From the NCBI RefSeq assembly GCF_000382405.1, contig NZ_KB908270.1:34340-98339 (forward strand): 64,000 nt of DNA, given 5' to 3'. Each line of letters opens with the position of its first letter. The stretch's first letter is position 1. Below are positions 15,587 through 25,353 of this stretch, piece after piece. The stretch comes from Mycobacterium sp. 141 (GTDB taxonomy: Bacteria; Actinomycetota; Actinomycetes; Mycobacteriales; Mycobacteriaceae). The notes under the pieces are model-generated. The model saw only the letters and a program-made list of their open reading frames with translations. It had not been told where the DNA came from and did not search any database. Both the position numbers and the translations under genes were made by a program.

Positions 15587-17323
15587 TCAGTACACGTCGC
15601 GCACGTACCGCTTCTCTCGTTTGAGGGTGTTGACGTACTCGGTCGCTTCGTCGATATCGAGCCCGCCGTGTTTCCTGACAATGTCGTGCAGCGCCTTGTC
15701 GACATCCTTGGCCATGCGGGAGGCGTCGCCGCAGACGTAGAAGTGGCCGCCGTCCTGCAGCCATGCGAAGAGATCTTTGCCGTTCTCCCGCATGCGCGTC
15801 TGGACGTACACCTTGCTGGACTGGTCACGGGAAAAGGCGAGGTCGAGCTGGGTGAGTAGCCCGGAATCCCGCCAGCCGCCGAGTTCTTCGGAATAGATGA
15901 AATCGTGTTCACGGTGCTGGTCACCGAAGAACAACCAGTTGCGGCCTTGCGCCCCGCGGTGCTCACGTTCCTGCAGGAAGGCGCGGAACGGCGCGATGCC
16001 GGTGCCGGGACCGACCATGATCATCGGTGCATCGTCGGCCGGGACCCGGAACGACTTGTTCGGCTGCAAGAAGATTCGGGCGCGTCCGCCGCGGTCGGCG
16101 AGGAAGGTCGAACACACGCCGCCGCGTTCACGGCCCGTGCTCTGATAGCGAACGCTCGCAACCGTCAGATGGACGTGGTCCGGATGAGCCAGGGAGCTCG
16201 ACGAGATCGAATACGCCCGGTGCTGCAAGGGCTTCAGCAGCCCCACGAACTCCTCGAGGCTCAATGTGTCGCCGCCGATGCGGAGGATGTCGAGCACATC
16301 TTTGCCGTACAGCCAACGGTCGAGGACCTCTTTCACACCGCCCCGCAGGGCATGTGAGAACTCCTCGTTTTCGGCGCGACTCTCCACCTCACTCAGCAGA
16401 TCCTTTGACGGCGTGCTGATCTCGTAGCGCTGGCCGAGCAGCTCGCCCAACGGGTCACCGTCGACCAGGGTGTCGACCGAAACGCGGAAATACGATGCGA
16501 TGGCCTCGACGAGTGCGGGATCGTTCTCCGGAACGACGGCAAGGGCATCGCCCGCCTCGTAGGTGATCCCGCTGTCGGCGAGTGCGAACTCGTAGTGCCG
16601 GATCTCCTTGTCCGAACCGGCGCCGGACAGCAAACGGTTGACCGAAACATCTGCGAGATAAGGGTTTTTGCGAGTCCAACCGGAGCGGGCAATGATGCTC
16701 GGTGGGGTCGTGCCGGGGCTTCCGCTGGCGCCGGCGAGGGTGACCAGAGAACCGACGGCGCCCTGAACCCACTCGGCGGCCTGCGCCTCGTAGTCGACGT
16801 CGCAATCCGCGCGGCCCACGATACGGCTCGCGCCGAGTTGTTCGAGCCGGGTATCGATCAGCTTGCCGGCCTGGCAGAAGCCGTCATAGCTGGTATCGCC
16901 GAGTGCCAGAACACCGTATGACACGGCTTCCAGCCGCGGTGCCTGTGTCGATGACAAGGCTTCCCAGAACAATTCGGCGTTGTCGGGCATCTCACCTTCG
17001 CCGTAGGTCGACGTGACGATGAGCAGGTAGCGAAATCCCGCGATCTCGTCGACGGTGATCTCGTCGAGTCCGTTCACCGTGACGTCGAATCCTTGCGCCT
17101 TGGCGGCCGCGGCAGTATCAGCCGCAACCGCTTCGGCGTTGCCGGTCTGGGTGCCGTAGAGGATCCATAGTGCCGGCCGCGGCGCCGCGGTGTCGGTGGT
17201 CGCCGGGGGCGGCGCCGACAGGTTCATCGCGAGGCGCGAGTGCAGCCCGGCCAGGAAGCCCGAGATCCAGGCCCGTTGATCTTCGTTGAACGGGGCGTCT
17301 TCGGGTATGTAGGCGATTTTCAT
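15587..17323 (-). CDS. CysJ-type NADPH diflavin reductase coupled to a glutamate-synthase-like protein
   Basis: 578 residues with the layout of sulfite reductase flavoprotein (CysJ). A flavodoxin FMN domain carries ILYGTQTGNAEAVA (~54-67), STYGEGEMPDN and LGDTSYDGFCQ; an FAD domain has RAYSISSS and GVCSTFLA; an NADPH domain has GPGTGIAPFRAFLQER and ends YVNTLKREKRYVRDVY. It would pass electrons from NADPH through FAD and FMN to a partner. No cysI hemoprotein gene is adjacent. Instead the ATG overlaps by 4 bp the stop of the giant glutamate-synthase-like gene, so the likely partner is that enzyme, in the place usually held by GltD. The partnership is inferred from context. Confidence 0.9.
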   Translation of the reverse strand: MKIAYIPEDAPFNEDQRAWISGFLAGLHSRLAMNLSAPPPATTDTAAPRPALWILYGTQTGNAEAVAADTAAAAKAQGFDVTVNGLDEITVDEIAGFRYLLIVTSTYGEGEMPDNAELFWEALSSTQAPRLEAVSYGVLALGDTSYDGFCQAGKLIDTRLEQLGASRIVGRADCDVDYEAQAAEWVQGAVGSLVTLAGASGSPGTTPPSIIARSGWTRKNPYLADVSVNRLLSGAGSDKEIRHYEFALADSGITYEAGDALAVVPENDPALVEAIASYFRVSVDTLVDGDPLGELLGQRYEISTPSKDLLSEVESRAENEEFSHALRGGVKEVLDRWLYGKDVLDILRIGGDTLSLEEFVGLLKPLQHRAYSISSSSLAHPDHVHLTVASVRYQSTGRERGGVCSTFLADRGGRARIFLQPNKSFRVPADDAPMIMVGPGTGIAPFRAFLQEREHRGAQGRNWLFFGDQHREHDFIYSEELGGWRDSGLLTQLDLAFSRDQSSKVYVQTRMRENGKDLFAWLQDGGHFYVCGDASRMAKDVDKALHDIVRKHGGLDIDEATEYVNTLKREKRYVRDVY

Positions 17324-20300
17324 GTGTTCTTCACCTGGTCGACGAGGAGGGTTCCGGCCGCGAACGACGCCGTCACGACAGGGATCACTTGGTGGGCGAA
17401 CAGCTCCTCGAAGGAGGGCAGACGACCGATCTTGTCGAGGTTCTTGGCGTTCTGGTAGAGAATCCAGCCGCAGGTGCCGAGGCTGTCCGTCGACAACACG
17501 TTGCGCTGGGTCAGCGCTTCCTTGTAGTCGGTGATCCGCTTGTCGGCGATGAGGACCGCGAGTTGCTCGTCGTCGAACACCTCGATGGCTTCGCGGGCAT
17601 GCTTCTGCAGCTTTTGGATGAGGAAGAAGTCCTCGGTCAACACCAGGTTCCGTACGGCTTTGCCGATCTGCGGGTCGGTGATGTCAGTGACGCCGGGTGT
17701 CCGCGAAAGTGCCATCTGCTGAGCGATGTTCAGCACGGTGTAGGTGTTGAGCAACGCGAACATCTCTTCGGTGTCGGTATCCCCGTAGCCGGGTACCGAC
17801 CCGTTCAGCACCATCTGCTGGTCGCGGTAGGACCGCTTGAACTTGTGGACCTGGAATCCCGCGAGTGAGGCGGACAGTTCGTCGAGCAGTTCCTTGCGGG
17901 TCTTGGTCGCGAGGATTGCGTCGGAATCCTGATACTGCAGCAGTGCCCGGGGCATCACGTACCGGATCTGGTTTCGGACGTGGTCCCAGTCAGCCAGCAA
18001 CGCCTGGGCTTTCACCGATCCAGTGGCGTCACGATGCCACTCCAGCATCGTGCGTGCGGCAACCTCGTGAAACGGCGCCTCGATGATCGGTGCCACGAGC
18101 GCGGCATCGGCGCTGACCTTCGAACTCAGCTGGCCCGAGGGATCGTATTGATAGAGGAACCCGCCGCTCATGCCGTTGGCGACGCCCTTGCCGAACCCTC
18201 CGATGTTGAACACCGCACCGTTGGTCATGTACTCGCACAGGAAGTCACCGACGCCTTCGACCACAGCCGTCGCTCCTGAATTGCGAACCGCGAAGCGATC
18301 GCCGGCCGCGCCCGCCACGAACAGCCGGCCGCCGGATGCGCCGAACAGCGCGAAGTTGCCGACGAGCACATTGCCGCCCGGTGCATCCGAACCGCCACCG
18401 GGGGAGCGAACGGCGATGGTGCCGCCGCAGGCGCTCTTGCCGACGCCGTCGTTGCAGGTTCCGGTGTGCGTCAAGGTCATACCGTCGTTGCAGAACAGGC
18501 CGTAACTCTGGCCTGCCGACCCGGTGGTGGTGATCACGACACTGTCGGGAAGTAGGTAACGCCGGCCGCGGCCATCGGCTGCCACCGATGCGCCGGAAGC
18601 GCCCTCGTGGTTGAGCATGCGTTCGATGTCGATCGCCAACTGCCCGCCCACGCTCTTGTTCCGATTGGTCAGCCGCAGCGGCGTCATGGCCACACCGTCG
18701 AGATCGAGTTGGTTCAGGAACCCGTCGTCGACGGTGTAGTCCTTCTCCATGTAGATCGGCTCGTCGACGACGAATTCGTCGACGACCGCGAGCATGGCCC
18801 GCAAGTCGAGCCGGCCGATGCTCGACGGGTGATCGAGCAGGTGCAGAAGGTCGCTGCGCCCCCGAGCCGCGCGCAGGGACGGCAGGCCGAGCGTCGCCAG
18901 GAGCTCACGCACCTCATGCGAGACGTTCAACAGATACTGGGCCAAGGCCCGCGGATCACCTTCGAACGCCTCGGCGTTGGTGGTCAACCCGGCCGGGCAC
19001 TTGATGTTGCAGTTCTTGGCCATGACGCACTTGAGCATCATGAGTGCGGTGGTGCCGAACTCGAAGCTGTCGGCGCCCAACAGCGCCGATTTCAGCACAT
19101 CGCTGGCGGTCTGGTGAGCGCCGGAACAGCGCAGCACGACTTTCTGGCGGATACCGTTGGCGCACAGTGCCTGATGAACCTCGGCCACACCGATTTCAGC
19201 CGAGCGACCGGCGTACTTGAGGCTCGTGACGGCTGCGGCGCCGGTACCGCCGGTGTTGCCGGCGACGTTGATGACGTCCGCGCCCGCTTTGGCGACGCCG
19301 ACCGCGATGGTGCCGATGCCTTCCGACGACACCAGCTTCACGATCACCCGCACCCGGGCGGCCTTGCAGTCGTGGATCAGCTGGGCGAGGTCCTCGATCG
19401 AGTACGTGTCGTGGTGCGGTGGCGGCGAAACGAGTTCGACACCGGGCGTGCCGCCGCGTGCGGCCGCGATCTGAACCGTCACCTTCGGGGCCGGGAGTTG
19501 GCCGCCCTCACCGGGTTTGGCGCCCTGACCGATCTTGATCTCCAATTCGCGCAGCATCGGGTCGGCGAGATAGCCCGCCCACACCCCGAAGCGGCCCGAT
19601 GCGAACTGTTTGATCCGGGATCCGCGGATGGTGCCGTAGCGCGTGTAATGTTCGCCGCCCTCGCCGCAGTTCGACAGTCCGCCAACCATGTTGGTGCCGT
19701 GCGCGACGGCTTCGTGTGCCGGGGCGACCAGGGCGCCGTGGCTCATCGCTCCCGATGCCAGGGTGGCGCTGATCTCGCTGGCCGGCTGCACGGAAGTCAG
19801 CGGAATCGATGCCGGTGCCGTCCGGATATGCGCGAGATAGGTCAGCGCTTCGCCGGTGGCACGTAGCCGCAGACAGTCTCCGATGACCTCGGAGTCGACG
19901 ATCTCACCGCCGAACCGCGCCTGCAGCGACTCCGCGAGCGCGGTCAGACGTTCGGGACTGTGATGGAGCCGTAGCGTGAACTCGTCATCTACCTGCTCGC
20001 ACGTCAGGCCCCGCACCTGGAAGTCGTTGTTGCCGAACCGCGCGAATTGCCCCATCTCGGTGCGGAACTCGTCGGTGCTGGATACAAAATTCACATCAGC
20101 GGGAAAAGCCAGCACGTCCCGCAGCGCCGCCGGCCGGCGCGTCCGCTCGGCGTTCATCGCGAACACGAAGCTGCGGTATCCGGGGGTGATGTCGAAGCTG
20201 TTGATCGCGCGCGGCGTCAATTCGTCGAAACTGGTGTTGCGGTAGGCCTCGTCGGTGAGGCCGAATGCGCCTTCGAGCTGATGCAGCGGCAGCTCCCGCA

Positions 20301-22815
20301 GAAACCCGGGATCGGCCATGTCGGGATTCTCCGGCCGGGCCTCGTCGTCGAACGAGATGGATTCCTCGGTCATGTCGACAAACCCGCGTACCGCCGTTGT
20401 CCCGTACGAATGCCCAGCGCCCTCTGCACGTTCCTTGAACAGGCCCAGCAGTGGCACGTCTTTCTCACCGGTCACTGCGAGTGCCCTGGCATGCCAGTCG
20501 GCGGCGGTGTCGGCCAGCGTCATGAACCCGACACCGGCGACGGGGGAGACGACATTGGGAAAATACCGCCGCAGCACGGGATCTGCGGTGTCGAGATAGC
20601 TGGGCTCGAAAAACTCTCCGCCGATGTAACTTTCGACGGTACAGAGCCCGACCCGGCCCATGGTCTTCATGAGCGACTTCTCGGCCGCCTTGGCGAAATG
20701 CCGGAAGGCCGCGGCTGTGTCGTTCTCAGAGCCGCCGAACTTCTCCTCAGCGCGCATCTGCACCGCGAGCGGATACACCGCAGACGCACCGAACCCGAGC
20801 ACCGTCGCGATGTGATGGGACGAGCACAATTGCCCACTCTCGGCAATCACCGAGACCCGCAACCGCAGCCCTTCCTCGATCAGCCGCTGGTTGATCGCGG
20901 AGATCACAATGATGGCCGGCATCGCCGCCATGCTGCTCTCGACGTGCCGGTCGGAGATGACGGCGATGCCACCGGTTGCGCGCGCGAAGGCCTCCACCTC
21001 GTCACACAACTCGTCGATGGCGCCGACGAGTGCGCGGGCGTTGGCCTCGGAATCGGTCAGATCCACCGGGTAGCGCATCCCGAACCGCTGCACCGGGGTG
21101 TGCGGTTGATCGCGGATCTTGAGCATGTCGAGGTGGGTGAGTATCGGTGATCCGACGACGATCTGCGGGGCCGGTTGTGCGTCGCTGTTGGGCTTGGCGC
21201 CGAGCGCCACACGCAGGGTCATACCGTCCGCTTCGCGGATGCTGTCCAGCGGCGGGTTCGTAACCTGTGCGAACCGCTGGGAAAAGTACCGTGCGATTCC
21301 GCCTTCATGGTTGGACAGCGCGTTTATCGCCGCGCCGTATCCCATCGCCGAGATCTTCTCCTGCCCGGTGGCCAGCATCGGGTCCATCAGGAACTTGAAG
21401 CTCTCTTGATTCAGTGAGTATGCGACGTAGCGTTGATGGCGGTTGAGGTCGCCGTTGTAACGCGCGGGGGAGAGCTGGTTGTCTACCGCGGCGTCCGGCA
21501 GGTCGGCGAGGTCCACCCGGGCTTCGTCCAGCATGGCCTGGTAATCAGCCCGTGCGGCAAGCATTTCCAGGGCTTCGGTGGTGGTGTAGGACCTGCCTTC
21601 GGCGTGGTCGTAGTAGAGCATGCCGCCGGCTTCGATGCGCCCGCGTTTGATCACCTGATCGGCCGGGAAGTCGACCTGGCCGGCCTCCGACATCACCCCG
21701 AGGTATTCGTCGGTTTCCACGGTGCGCAGCGGTCGCAGCCCCAGCCGGTCGAGGCGGGCCCCGATGATCGTGCCGTCGCCGAAGATCACCGCGGCAGGCC
21801 CGTCGTTCTTTTCCTCGTAGAGGCTGAAGTACTCGAGCATCGCCCGCACCTGCGGGGTCAACGTCTGATCGTTCTCCCACGCCGGGGGCATCATCGCGAC
21901 CACGGCGGTCACCAGGTCCAGGCCGTCCTCGAGCACCCGGTTCTGCAGGGTCTGGTCCAGCCGGCAGCTGTCGGATTGGCCCTCCGGGCGGATGATCGCG
22001 CGGTTGCGGGACCTGGCGATCGCGTTGTCGGAGAGCCGGTTCTTCTTGTCGGTATTGAGCTCGCCGTTGTGGGCCATGAACCGAAACGGTTGGGCCATGG
22101 TCGCGTTGGGTGCAGTGTTGGTCGAGAACCGGGTGTGGAAGAACATCGAGTGCACTTCCATCCGCGGGTCGGACAGGTCGGTGAAGTAGGGCACCACTTC
22201 GTTGGAGTTCAGCCGGCCTTTGAGAACCTGGGTCCGGGCACTGAGCGACAGGGGGTACAGCCCGCGCAGCTCGTCGCGGGTGTAGGCCAGGGCTTCGATG
22301 GCCATGAGCGCGTCGTGGATCTTGCGGTCGGAGACTGTCTCGGAACCCGCCCAGAACACCCACTGCCGGATGGGTAGCTGATACTTGACCGCGGCGGGCC
22401 GGATCGCCGAATTATCCACGGGAACATCGCGTTTGATCAAGATCTCGAATCCCTGTGCCAGCAGGGCGGTCTCGATGACGGCGTCGGCTTCGGCGTGCGA
22501 GGCCGGGTCGTTGGGGACGAAGAAGTTGCCCACGCCGAAACGGCCGGGTTGCAGATCGTCGCGTCCGGTGAGGTCGGCGAAGAAGCGTAGGGAGAGGTCG
22601 AGGTTTACCCCCGCGCCGTCACCGACGCCCTCCGATGACATGCCACCACGGTGGGGTACCGCGCACAGTGCTTCGTGGAGTTTGCGAATGACCTCGTGGC
22701 TCTGAATGCCGTCTTTGCGGGTCAGGAATCCGACACCACAACTGCTCTTCTCATGCTCCGGGTCGTACAGGCCGTTCAGACGTGTTCTCCTCAACCCGCG
22801 CCGCGCACGGCGCAC
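17320..22815 (-). CDS. glutamate-synthase-like large protein (class II amidotransferase, FMN and GXGXG domains) with extra C-terminus
   Basis: Up to 1831 residues, longer than the ~1500 usual for GltB. In order: a class II glutaminase domain (SSCGVGFL, Cys26 being the expected N-terminal nucleophile after processing), a central domain, an FMN/synthase domain (SLKYAGRSAEIGV, GIGTIAVGVAKAGADV), an Fe-S motif CVMAKNCNIKCPAG (spacing C-x5-C-x3-C rather than the usual C-x5-C-x4-C), the GXGXG domain ending near VMPRALLQY, and about 190 further residues of unknown role. It should use glutamine, 2-oxoglutarate and electrons to make glutamate. The start is uncertain: a GTG at 22815 is used here, but AGGAG stands 7 nt before an in-frame CTG at 22779. 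Confidence 0.85.
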   Translation of the reverse strand: MRRARRGLRRTRLNGLYDPEHEKSSCGVGFLTRKDGIQSHEVIRKLHEALCAVPHRGGMSSEGVGDGAGVNLDLSLRFFADLTGRDDLQPGRFGVGNFFVPNDPASHAEADAVIETALLAQGFEILIKRDVPVDNSAIRPAAVKYQLPIRQWVFWAGSETVSDRKIHDALMAIEALAYTRDELRGLYPLSLSARTQVLKGRLNSNEVVPYFTDLSDPRMEVHSMFFHTRFSTNTAPNATMAQPFRFMAHNGELNTDKKNRLSDNAIARSRNRAIIRPEGQSDSCRLDQTLQNRVLEDGLDLVTAVVAMMPPAWENDQTLTPQVRAMLEYFSLYEEKNDGPAAVIFGDGTIIGARLDRLGLRPLRTVETDEYLGVMSEAGQVDFPADQVIKRGRIEAGGMLYYDHAEGRSYTTTEALEMLAARADYQAMLDEARVDLADLPDAAVDNQLSPARYNGDLNRHQRYVAYSLNQESFKFLMDPMLATGQEKISAMGYGAAINALSNHEGGIARYFSQRFAQVTNPPLDSIREADGMTLRVALGAKPNSDAQPAPQIVVGSPILTHLDMLKIRDQPHTPVQRFGMRYPVDLTDSEANARALVGAIDELCDEVEAFARATGGIAVISDRHVESSMAAMPAIIVISAINQRLIEEGLRLRVSVIAESGQLCSSHHIATVLGFGASAVYPLAVQMRAEEKFGGSENDTAAAFRHFAKAAEKSLMKTMGRVGLCTVESYIGGEFFEPSYLDTADPVLRRYFPNVVSPVAGVGFMTLADTAADWHARALAVTGEKDVPLLGLFKERAEGAGHSYGTTAVRGFVDMTEESISFDDEARPENPDMADPGFLRELPLHQLEGAFGLTDEAYRNTSFDELTPRAINSFDITPGYRSFVFAMNAERTRRPAALRDVLAFPADVNFVSSTDEFRTEMGQFARFGNNDFQVRGLTCEQVDDEFTLRLHHSPERLTALAESLQARFGGEIVDSEVIGDCLRLRATGEALTYLAHIRTAPASIPLTSVQPASEISATLASGAMSHGALVAPAHEAVAHGTNMVGGLSNCGEGGEHYTRYGTIRGSRIKQFASGRFGVWAGYLADPMLRELEIKIGQGAKPGEGGQLPAPKVTVQIAAARGGTPGVELVSPPPHHDTYSIEDLAQLIHDCKAARVRVIVKLVSSEGIGTIAVGVAKAGADVINVAGNTGGTGAAAVTSLKYAGRSAEIGVAEVHQALCANGIRQKVVLRCSGAHQTASDVLKSALLGADSFEFGTTALMMLKCVMAKNCNIKCPAGLTTNAEAFEGDPRALAQYLLNVSHEVRELLATLGLPSLRAARGRSDLLHLLDHPSSIGRLDLRAMLAVVDEFVVDEPIYMEKDYTVDDGFLNQLDLDGVAMTPLRLTNRNKSVGGQLAIDIERMLNHEGASGASVAADGRGRRYLLPDSVVITTTGSAGQSYGLFCNDGMTLTHTGTCNDGVGKSACGGTIAVRSPGGGSDAPGGNVLVGNFALFGASGGRLFVAGAAGDRFAVRNSGATAVVEGVGDFLCEYMTNGAVFNIGGFGKGVANGMSGGFLYQYDPSGQLSSKVSADAALVAPIIEAPFHEVAARTMLEWHRDATGSVKAQALLADWDHVRNQIRYVMPRALLQYQDSDAILATKTRKELLDELSASLAGFQVHKFKRSYRDQQMVLNGSVPGYGDTDTEEMFALLNTYTVLNIAQQMALSRTPGVTDITDPQIGKAVRNLVLTEDFFLIQKLQKHAREAIEVFDDEQLAVLIADKRITDYKEALTQRNVLSTDSLGTCGWILYQNAKNLDKIGRLPSFEELFAHQVIPVVTASFAAGTLLVDQVKNT

Positions 22816-22902
22816 CCAACTTGGGACTTTAGGATTTCTCGTCGTTGAGCGAACCCCGCTCGCCTCGACGTGTTACCAGACGGTCGTGAGCGGCGTGCGA
22901 GC

Positions 22903-22908
22903 ATCTTA
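22903..22908 (-). promoter_or_regulatory. possible -10 box of the glutamate-synthase-like operon
   Basis: TAAGAT on the minus strand, about 90 nt upstream of the annotated start, fits the mycobacterial TANNNT pattern. No convincing -35 box accompanies it. The 153-bp gap 22816-22968 otherwise holds the hairpin and inverted repeat described separately. Confidence 0.3.
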
Positions 22909-22909
22909 G

Positions 22910-22973
22910 CTTAACGCAAGTGTTGACGACAGTGCGATCGCGTTCCGGCGGGAACGCCCGCAACTGCGTTAAG
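22910..22973. terminator. hairpin and inverted repeat after the amidase gene
   Basis: GCGTTCC (22940-22946) and GGAACGC (22951-22957) form a 7-bp stem with a GGCG loop, 12 nt past the amidase stop. Around it, CTTAACGCA (22910-22918) and TGCGTTAAG (22965-22973) are a perfect 9-bp inverted pair, the latter overlapping the amidase stop codon. The structure can end leftward amidase transcription before the next promoter; the outer pair could also be an operator. Confidence 0.45.
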
Positions 22974-24468
22974 AGAATCGCGAGGGGACCGCGGACCACG
23001 AGACCGGCGCGACGCGATCAGCCCAGGGCACTGCCTCTTCGAGCTGAGCTGCCAGCTTGAGCAGCAGCGATTCGCCGCCCAGCGGTGCTACGAACTGGAC
23101 GCCGAGGGGCAGCCCTGCGGCGGTCCAGTGCAGCGGCAGCGAGATTGCCGGCCTGCCCGTGATGTTCGCGAGTTGGGTATACGGAACCCACCCGAGGTTC
23201 TTGTCCACCATGTCGTCGATGATCTTGGTGTGGCGCAACAGGCTTGCCGTCCGCGTCCTGATCAGCACATCTGCGACACGCTGCAGTGCCGTCGGCAATT
23301 CGAACTCGCCGATCGTCGGTGGCAGCGTCGCCAAGGTGGGAGTCAGCAACAGGTCATACGACTCGAAGTAGGTGCTGAGTCGACGCGTGTGCTGGTGCCG
23401 GCGCTGTACGGCATCCACGTAGTCGACGCTGCCGGTGGCCCGGCCGAGCGCGGCCATGATCAGCGTGTCCCGTTCGAACAACTCGTCGCCGGCGCCGGTG
23501 AGCCGCTTGGCCTCGGCGAGGTCCCATGCCGTGTACACGAACCAGCTGAGCAGGAAGTCGCGGGCCAGCGCGGCGTCGTCGAATGGAGCTTGTGAAAGTT
23601 CGTCGACGTGATGGCCGAGCTCGGTGAGCGCACGTACGGTGGCCGCCACGGCCGCGGCGGCTTCGGGATGCGGGGCGGGGTTGATCGCCGTCGGAACCCG
23701 CACCCCGATCCGCAGCTTTCCGGGATCCGCACCCACACACGACGCGTACGACGCATCGGGCAGGGCCGGTAGGTACGGTCCCCACGGTTCACCGCCGCCG
23801 ATGACGTCGAGCATCGCCGCGGAGTCGCGCACCGTCCGCGATACGACGCCTTGTACGGCCGCGCCGTGCATGGACTCGGCGTACCCGGGGCCCGACGGCG
23901 TCAGCCCGCGGCCGGGTTTCAGGCCGACGAGTCCACAGGCCCCCGCCGGGATCCGGATCGATCCGCCGCCGTCATTGGCCCCGGCGCACGGCACGATGCC
24001 TGCCGCCACAGCTGCCGCCGAACCGCCCGACGACCCGCCCGGCGTCCGGGTCAGGTCCCACGGGTTGCGGGTTGGCCCCCATGCGAGCGGCTCGGTGATG
24101 CCCTTTGCCCCGAATTCTGGTGTGTTGGTCTTCCCGAAGATGACCAGCCCTGCGTCGATCCAGCGCTGCACGATCGTGGCGTGCTCGGCGGCGGGCAGCG
24201 ACTGCAACGCCCGCGACCCTGCCGAGGTGGGTATGCCCGCGTAATCCTGCGCGAGGTCCTTGATCAAGAACGGGACCCCGGCGAACGGTCCGCTCAGGTC
24301 GTCCGGCGGGGACGCCGGAATGTCGCGCACGATGGCGTTGATCCGCGGATTGACCTCGGCTGCGCGCTCCTGTGCGACGGCGAGCAGCTCGGATGGTGAA
24401 ATCTGCTTGTCTGCAACCAGTTTCGCCAGACCCGTGGCGTCGTGTGCACGATAGGTCTCGAAGTCCAT
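22969..24468 (-). CDS. amidase (amidase-signature family)
   Basis: About 499 residues, normal for the family. The Ser-cisSer-Lys triad is visible: K70 in VPFLIKDL, S146 (or S147) in TPGGSSGGSAAAVAAG, and the nucleophile S170 in NDGGGSIRIPAG. It hydrolyses an amide bond; the substrate cannot be told. The ATG at 24468 is chosen because the protein similarity begins at MDFETYRAHDATGLAKLVAD and the longer frame upstream is Arg-rich and not protein-like. It lies 50 bp downstream of the AHSA1 gene in the same direction, so it may share a transcript with the ArsR/AHSA1 pair. Confidence 0.9.
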   Translation of the reverse strand: MDFETYRAHDATGLAKLVADKQISPSELLAVAQERAAEVNPRINAIVRDIPASPPDDLSGPFAGVPFLIKDLAQDYAGIPTSAGSRALQSLPAAEHATIVQRWIDAGLVIFGKTNTPEFGAKGITEPLAWGPTRNPWDLTRTPGGSSGGSAAAVAAGIVPCAGANDGGGSIRIPAGACGLVGLKPGRGLTPSGPGYAESMHGAAVQGVVSRTVRDSAAMLDVIGGGEPWGPYLPALPDASYASCVGADPGKLRIGVRVPTAINPAPHPEAAAAVAATVRALTELGHHVDELSQAPFDDAALARDFLLSWFVYTAWDLAEAKRLTGAGDELFERDTLIMAALGRATGSVDYVDAVQRRHQHTRRLSTYFESYDLLLTPTLATLPPTIGEFELPTALQRVADVLIRTRTASLLRHTKIIDDMVDKNLGWVPYTQLANITGRPAISLPLHWTAAGLPLGVQFVAPLGGESLLLKLAAQLEEAVPWADRVAPVSWSAVPSRFS

Positions 24469-24518
24469 CGCACGAACGTATACGCCGTGGGCGCTGGGTG
24501 GTGAGGTACCGCTGCCGG

Positions 24519-25004
24519 TCAGGACGCGACGAGGTCGTCGATCTGTCCGATCGCTGCGGAGGCGCCTTCGACGACGCCCATCTCCAACAGCTGCTGAAGT
24601 GCCTCGGCAGAGGCGCAGGTGCTCACATAGACCGCGCGGGTTCCGCCGTCGTGCTCGCTGAAGGTGTAGACGTTCGTGCACACCGGCATGTCGGGATTCG
24701 GGGTGAAGTCCAGGTCGGCGAAACCGTCGATGAAGGAGAAACTCACCGGTTCGTCGACGGCCGTGATTTCCCAGTACCCGGCATGCTTGTCGCCCTCGGG
24801 GCCGGTCATGAAGTACGTCACGCGGCCACCGGGCGTGAAGTCATGGTCGACCACCGTCGCGGGATACGTCGGCGGTCCCCACACCTTCTCCAGTTGCCGC
24901 GGATCGGCGTAGATCTGCCAGATGCGCTGTACCGGTGCGGCGAACTCGGCCGTGATGGTCAGGGTCAGGTTGTCGAGATCGTGCTGGACGTCGGTCACGG
25001 GCAT
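24519..25004 (-). CDS. AHSA1/SRPBCC-domain protein
   Basis: 161 residues of the START-like SRPBCC fold (AHSA1-type): FAAPVQRIWQIYADPRQLEKVWGPP near the start, PGGRVTYFMTGPEGDKHAGYW in the middle, and a C-terminal helix. Such proteins bind small hydrophobic ligands and are commonly encoded next to an ArsR regulator, as here: the ATG is 3 nt after the regulator's stop. The ligand is unknown. Confidence 0.85.
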   Translation of the reverse strand: MPVTDVQHDLDNLTLTITAEFAAPVQRIWQIYADPRQLEKVWGPPTYPATVVDHDFTPGGRVTYFMTGPEGDKHAGYWEITAVDEPVSFSFIDGFADLDFTPNPDMPVCTNVYTFSEHDGGTRAVYVSTCASAEALQQLLEMGVVEGASAAIGQIDDLVAS

Positions 25005-25007
25005 GGT

Positions 25008-25349
25008 TCAGTCCTCCTGGGGTGTATCGGATGCGATCAATTCGTCGATGCGCGCGATGCGACCACGCCACACTTGCTCCAGCTCGGTGAGCATGGACGC
25101 CACCGACCGCACCGCGGCCACGTCGCCGTTGGCCAGCTGTTCTCGACCGCTGCGTCGCTTGGTGAGTAGGCCGGCCCGCTCCAGCACGGCGACGTGCTTC
25201 TGTACCGCAGCGAAGCTCATGTCGTACTTCGCCGCAAGCGTGGAAACCGAGTGCTCCCTTGCCATTACCCGGCGCATGATGTCGCGTCGGGTGCGATCGG
25301 ACAGCGCATGGAACAGAGCGTCTGCCCGGTCCTCGTTGTGCTCGGCCAC
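25008..25349 (-). CDS. ArsR-family transcriptional regulator
   Basis: About 113 residues with a winged HTH: ALSDRTRRDIMRRVMARE, then LAAKYDMSFAAVQKHVAVLE and AGLLTKRRSGRE. Cysteines of classic metal sensors are absent, so it belongs to the non-metal ArsR group that pairs with AHSA1 proteins. The GTG at 25349 is chosen because TATGTT at 25361-25356 makes a -10 box about 7 nt upstream, giving a leaderless mRNA; an upstream TTG at 25364 lies inside the promoter palindrome. Confidence 0.85.
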   Translation of the reverse strand: MAEHNEDRADALFHALSDRTRRDIMRRVMAREHSVSTLAAKYDMSFAAVQKHVAVLERAGLLTKRRSGREQLANGDVAAVRSVASMLTELEQVWRGRIARIDELIASDTPQED

Positions 25350-25353
25350 TCCT

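Noticed and set aside
18607..19866. A 419-codon plus-strand frame within the glutamate-synthase-like gene
   Set aside because: Lies wholly opposite a conserved domain; frame is open because of GC-rich third positions.
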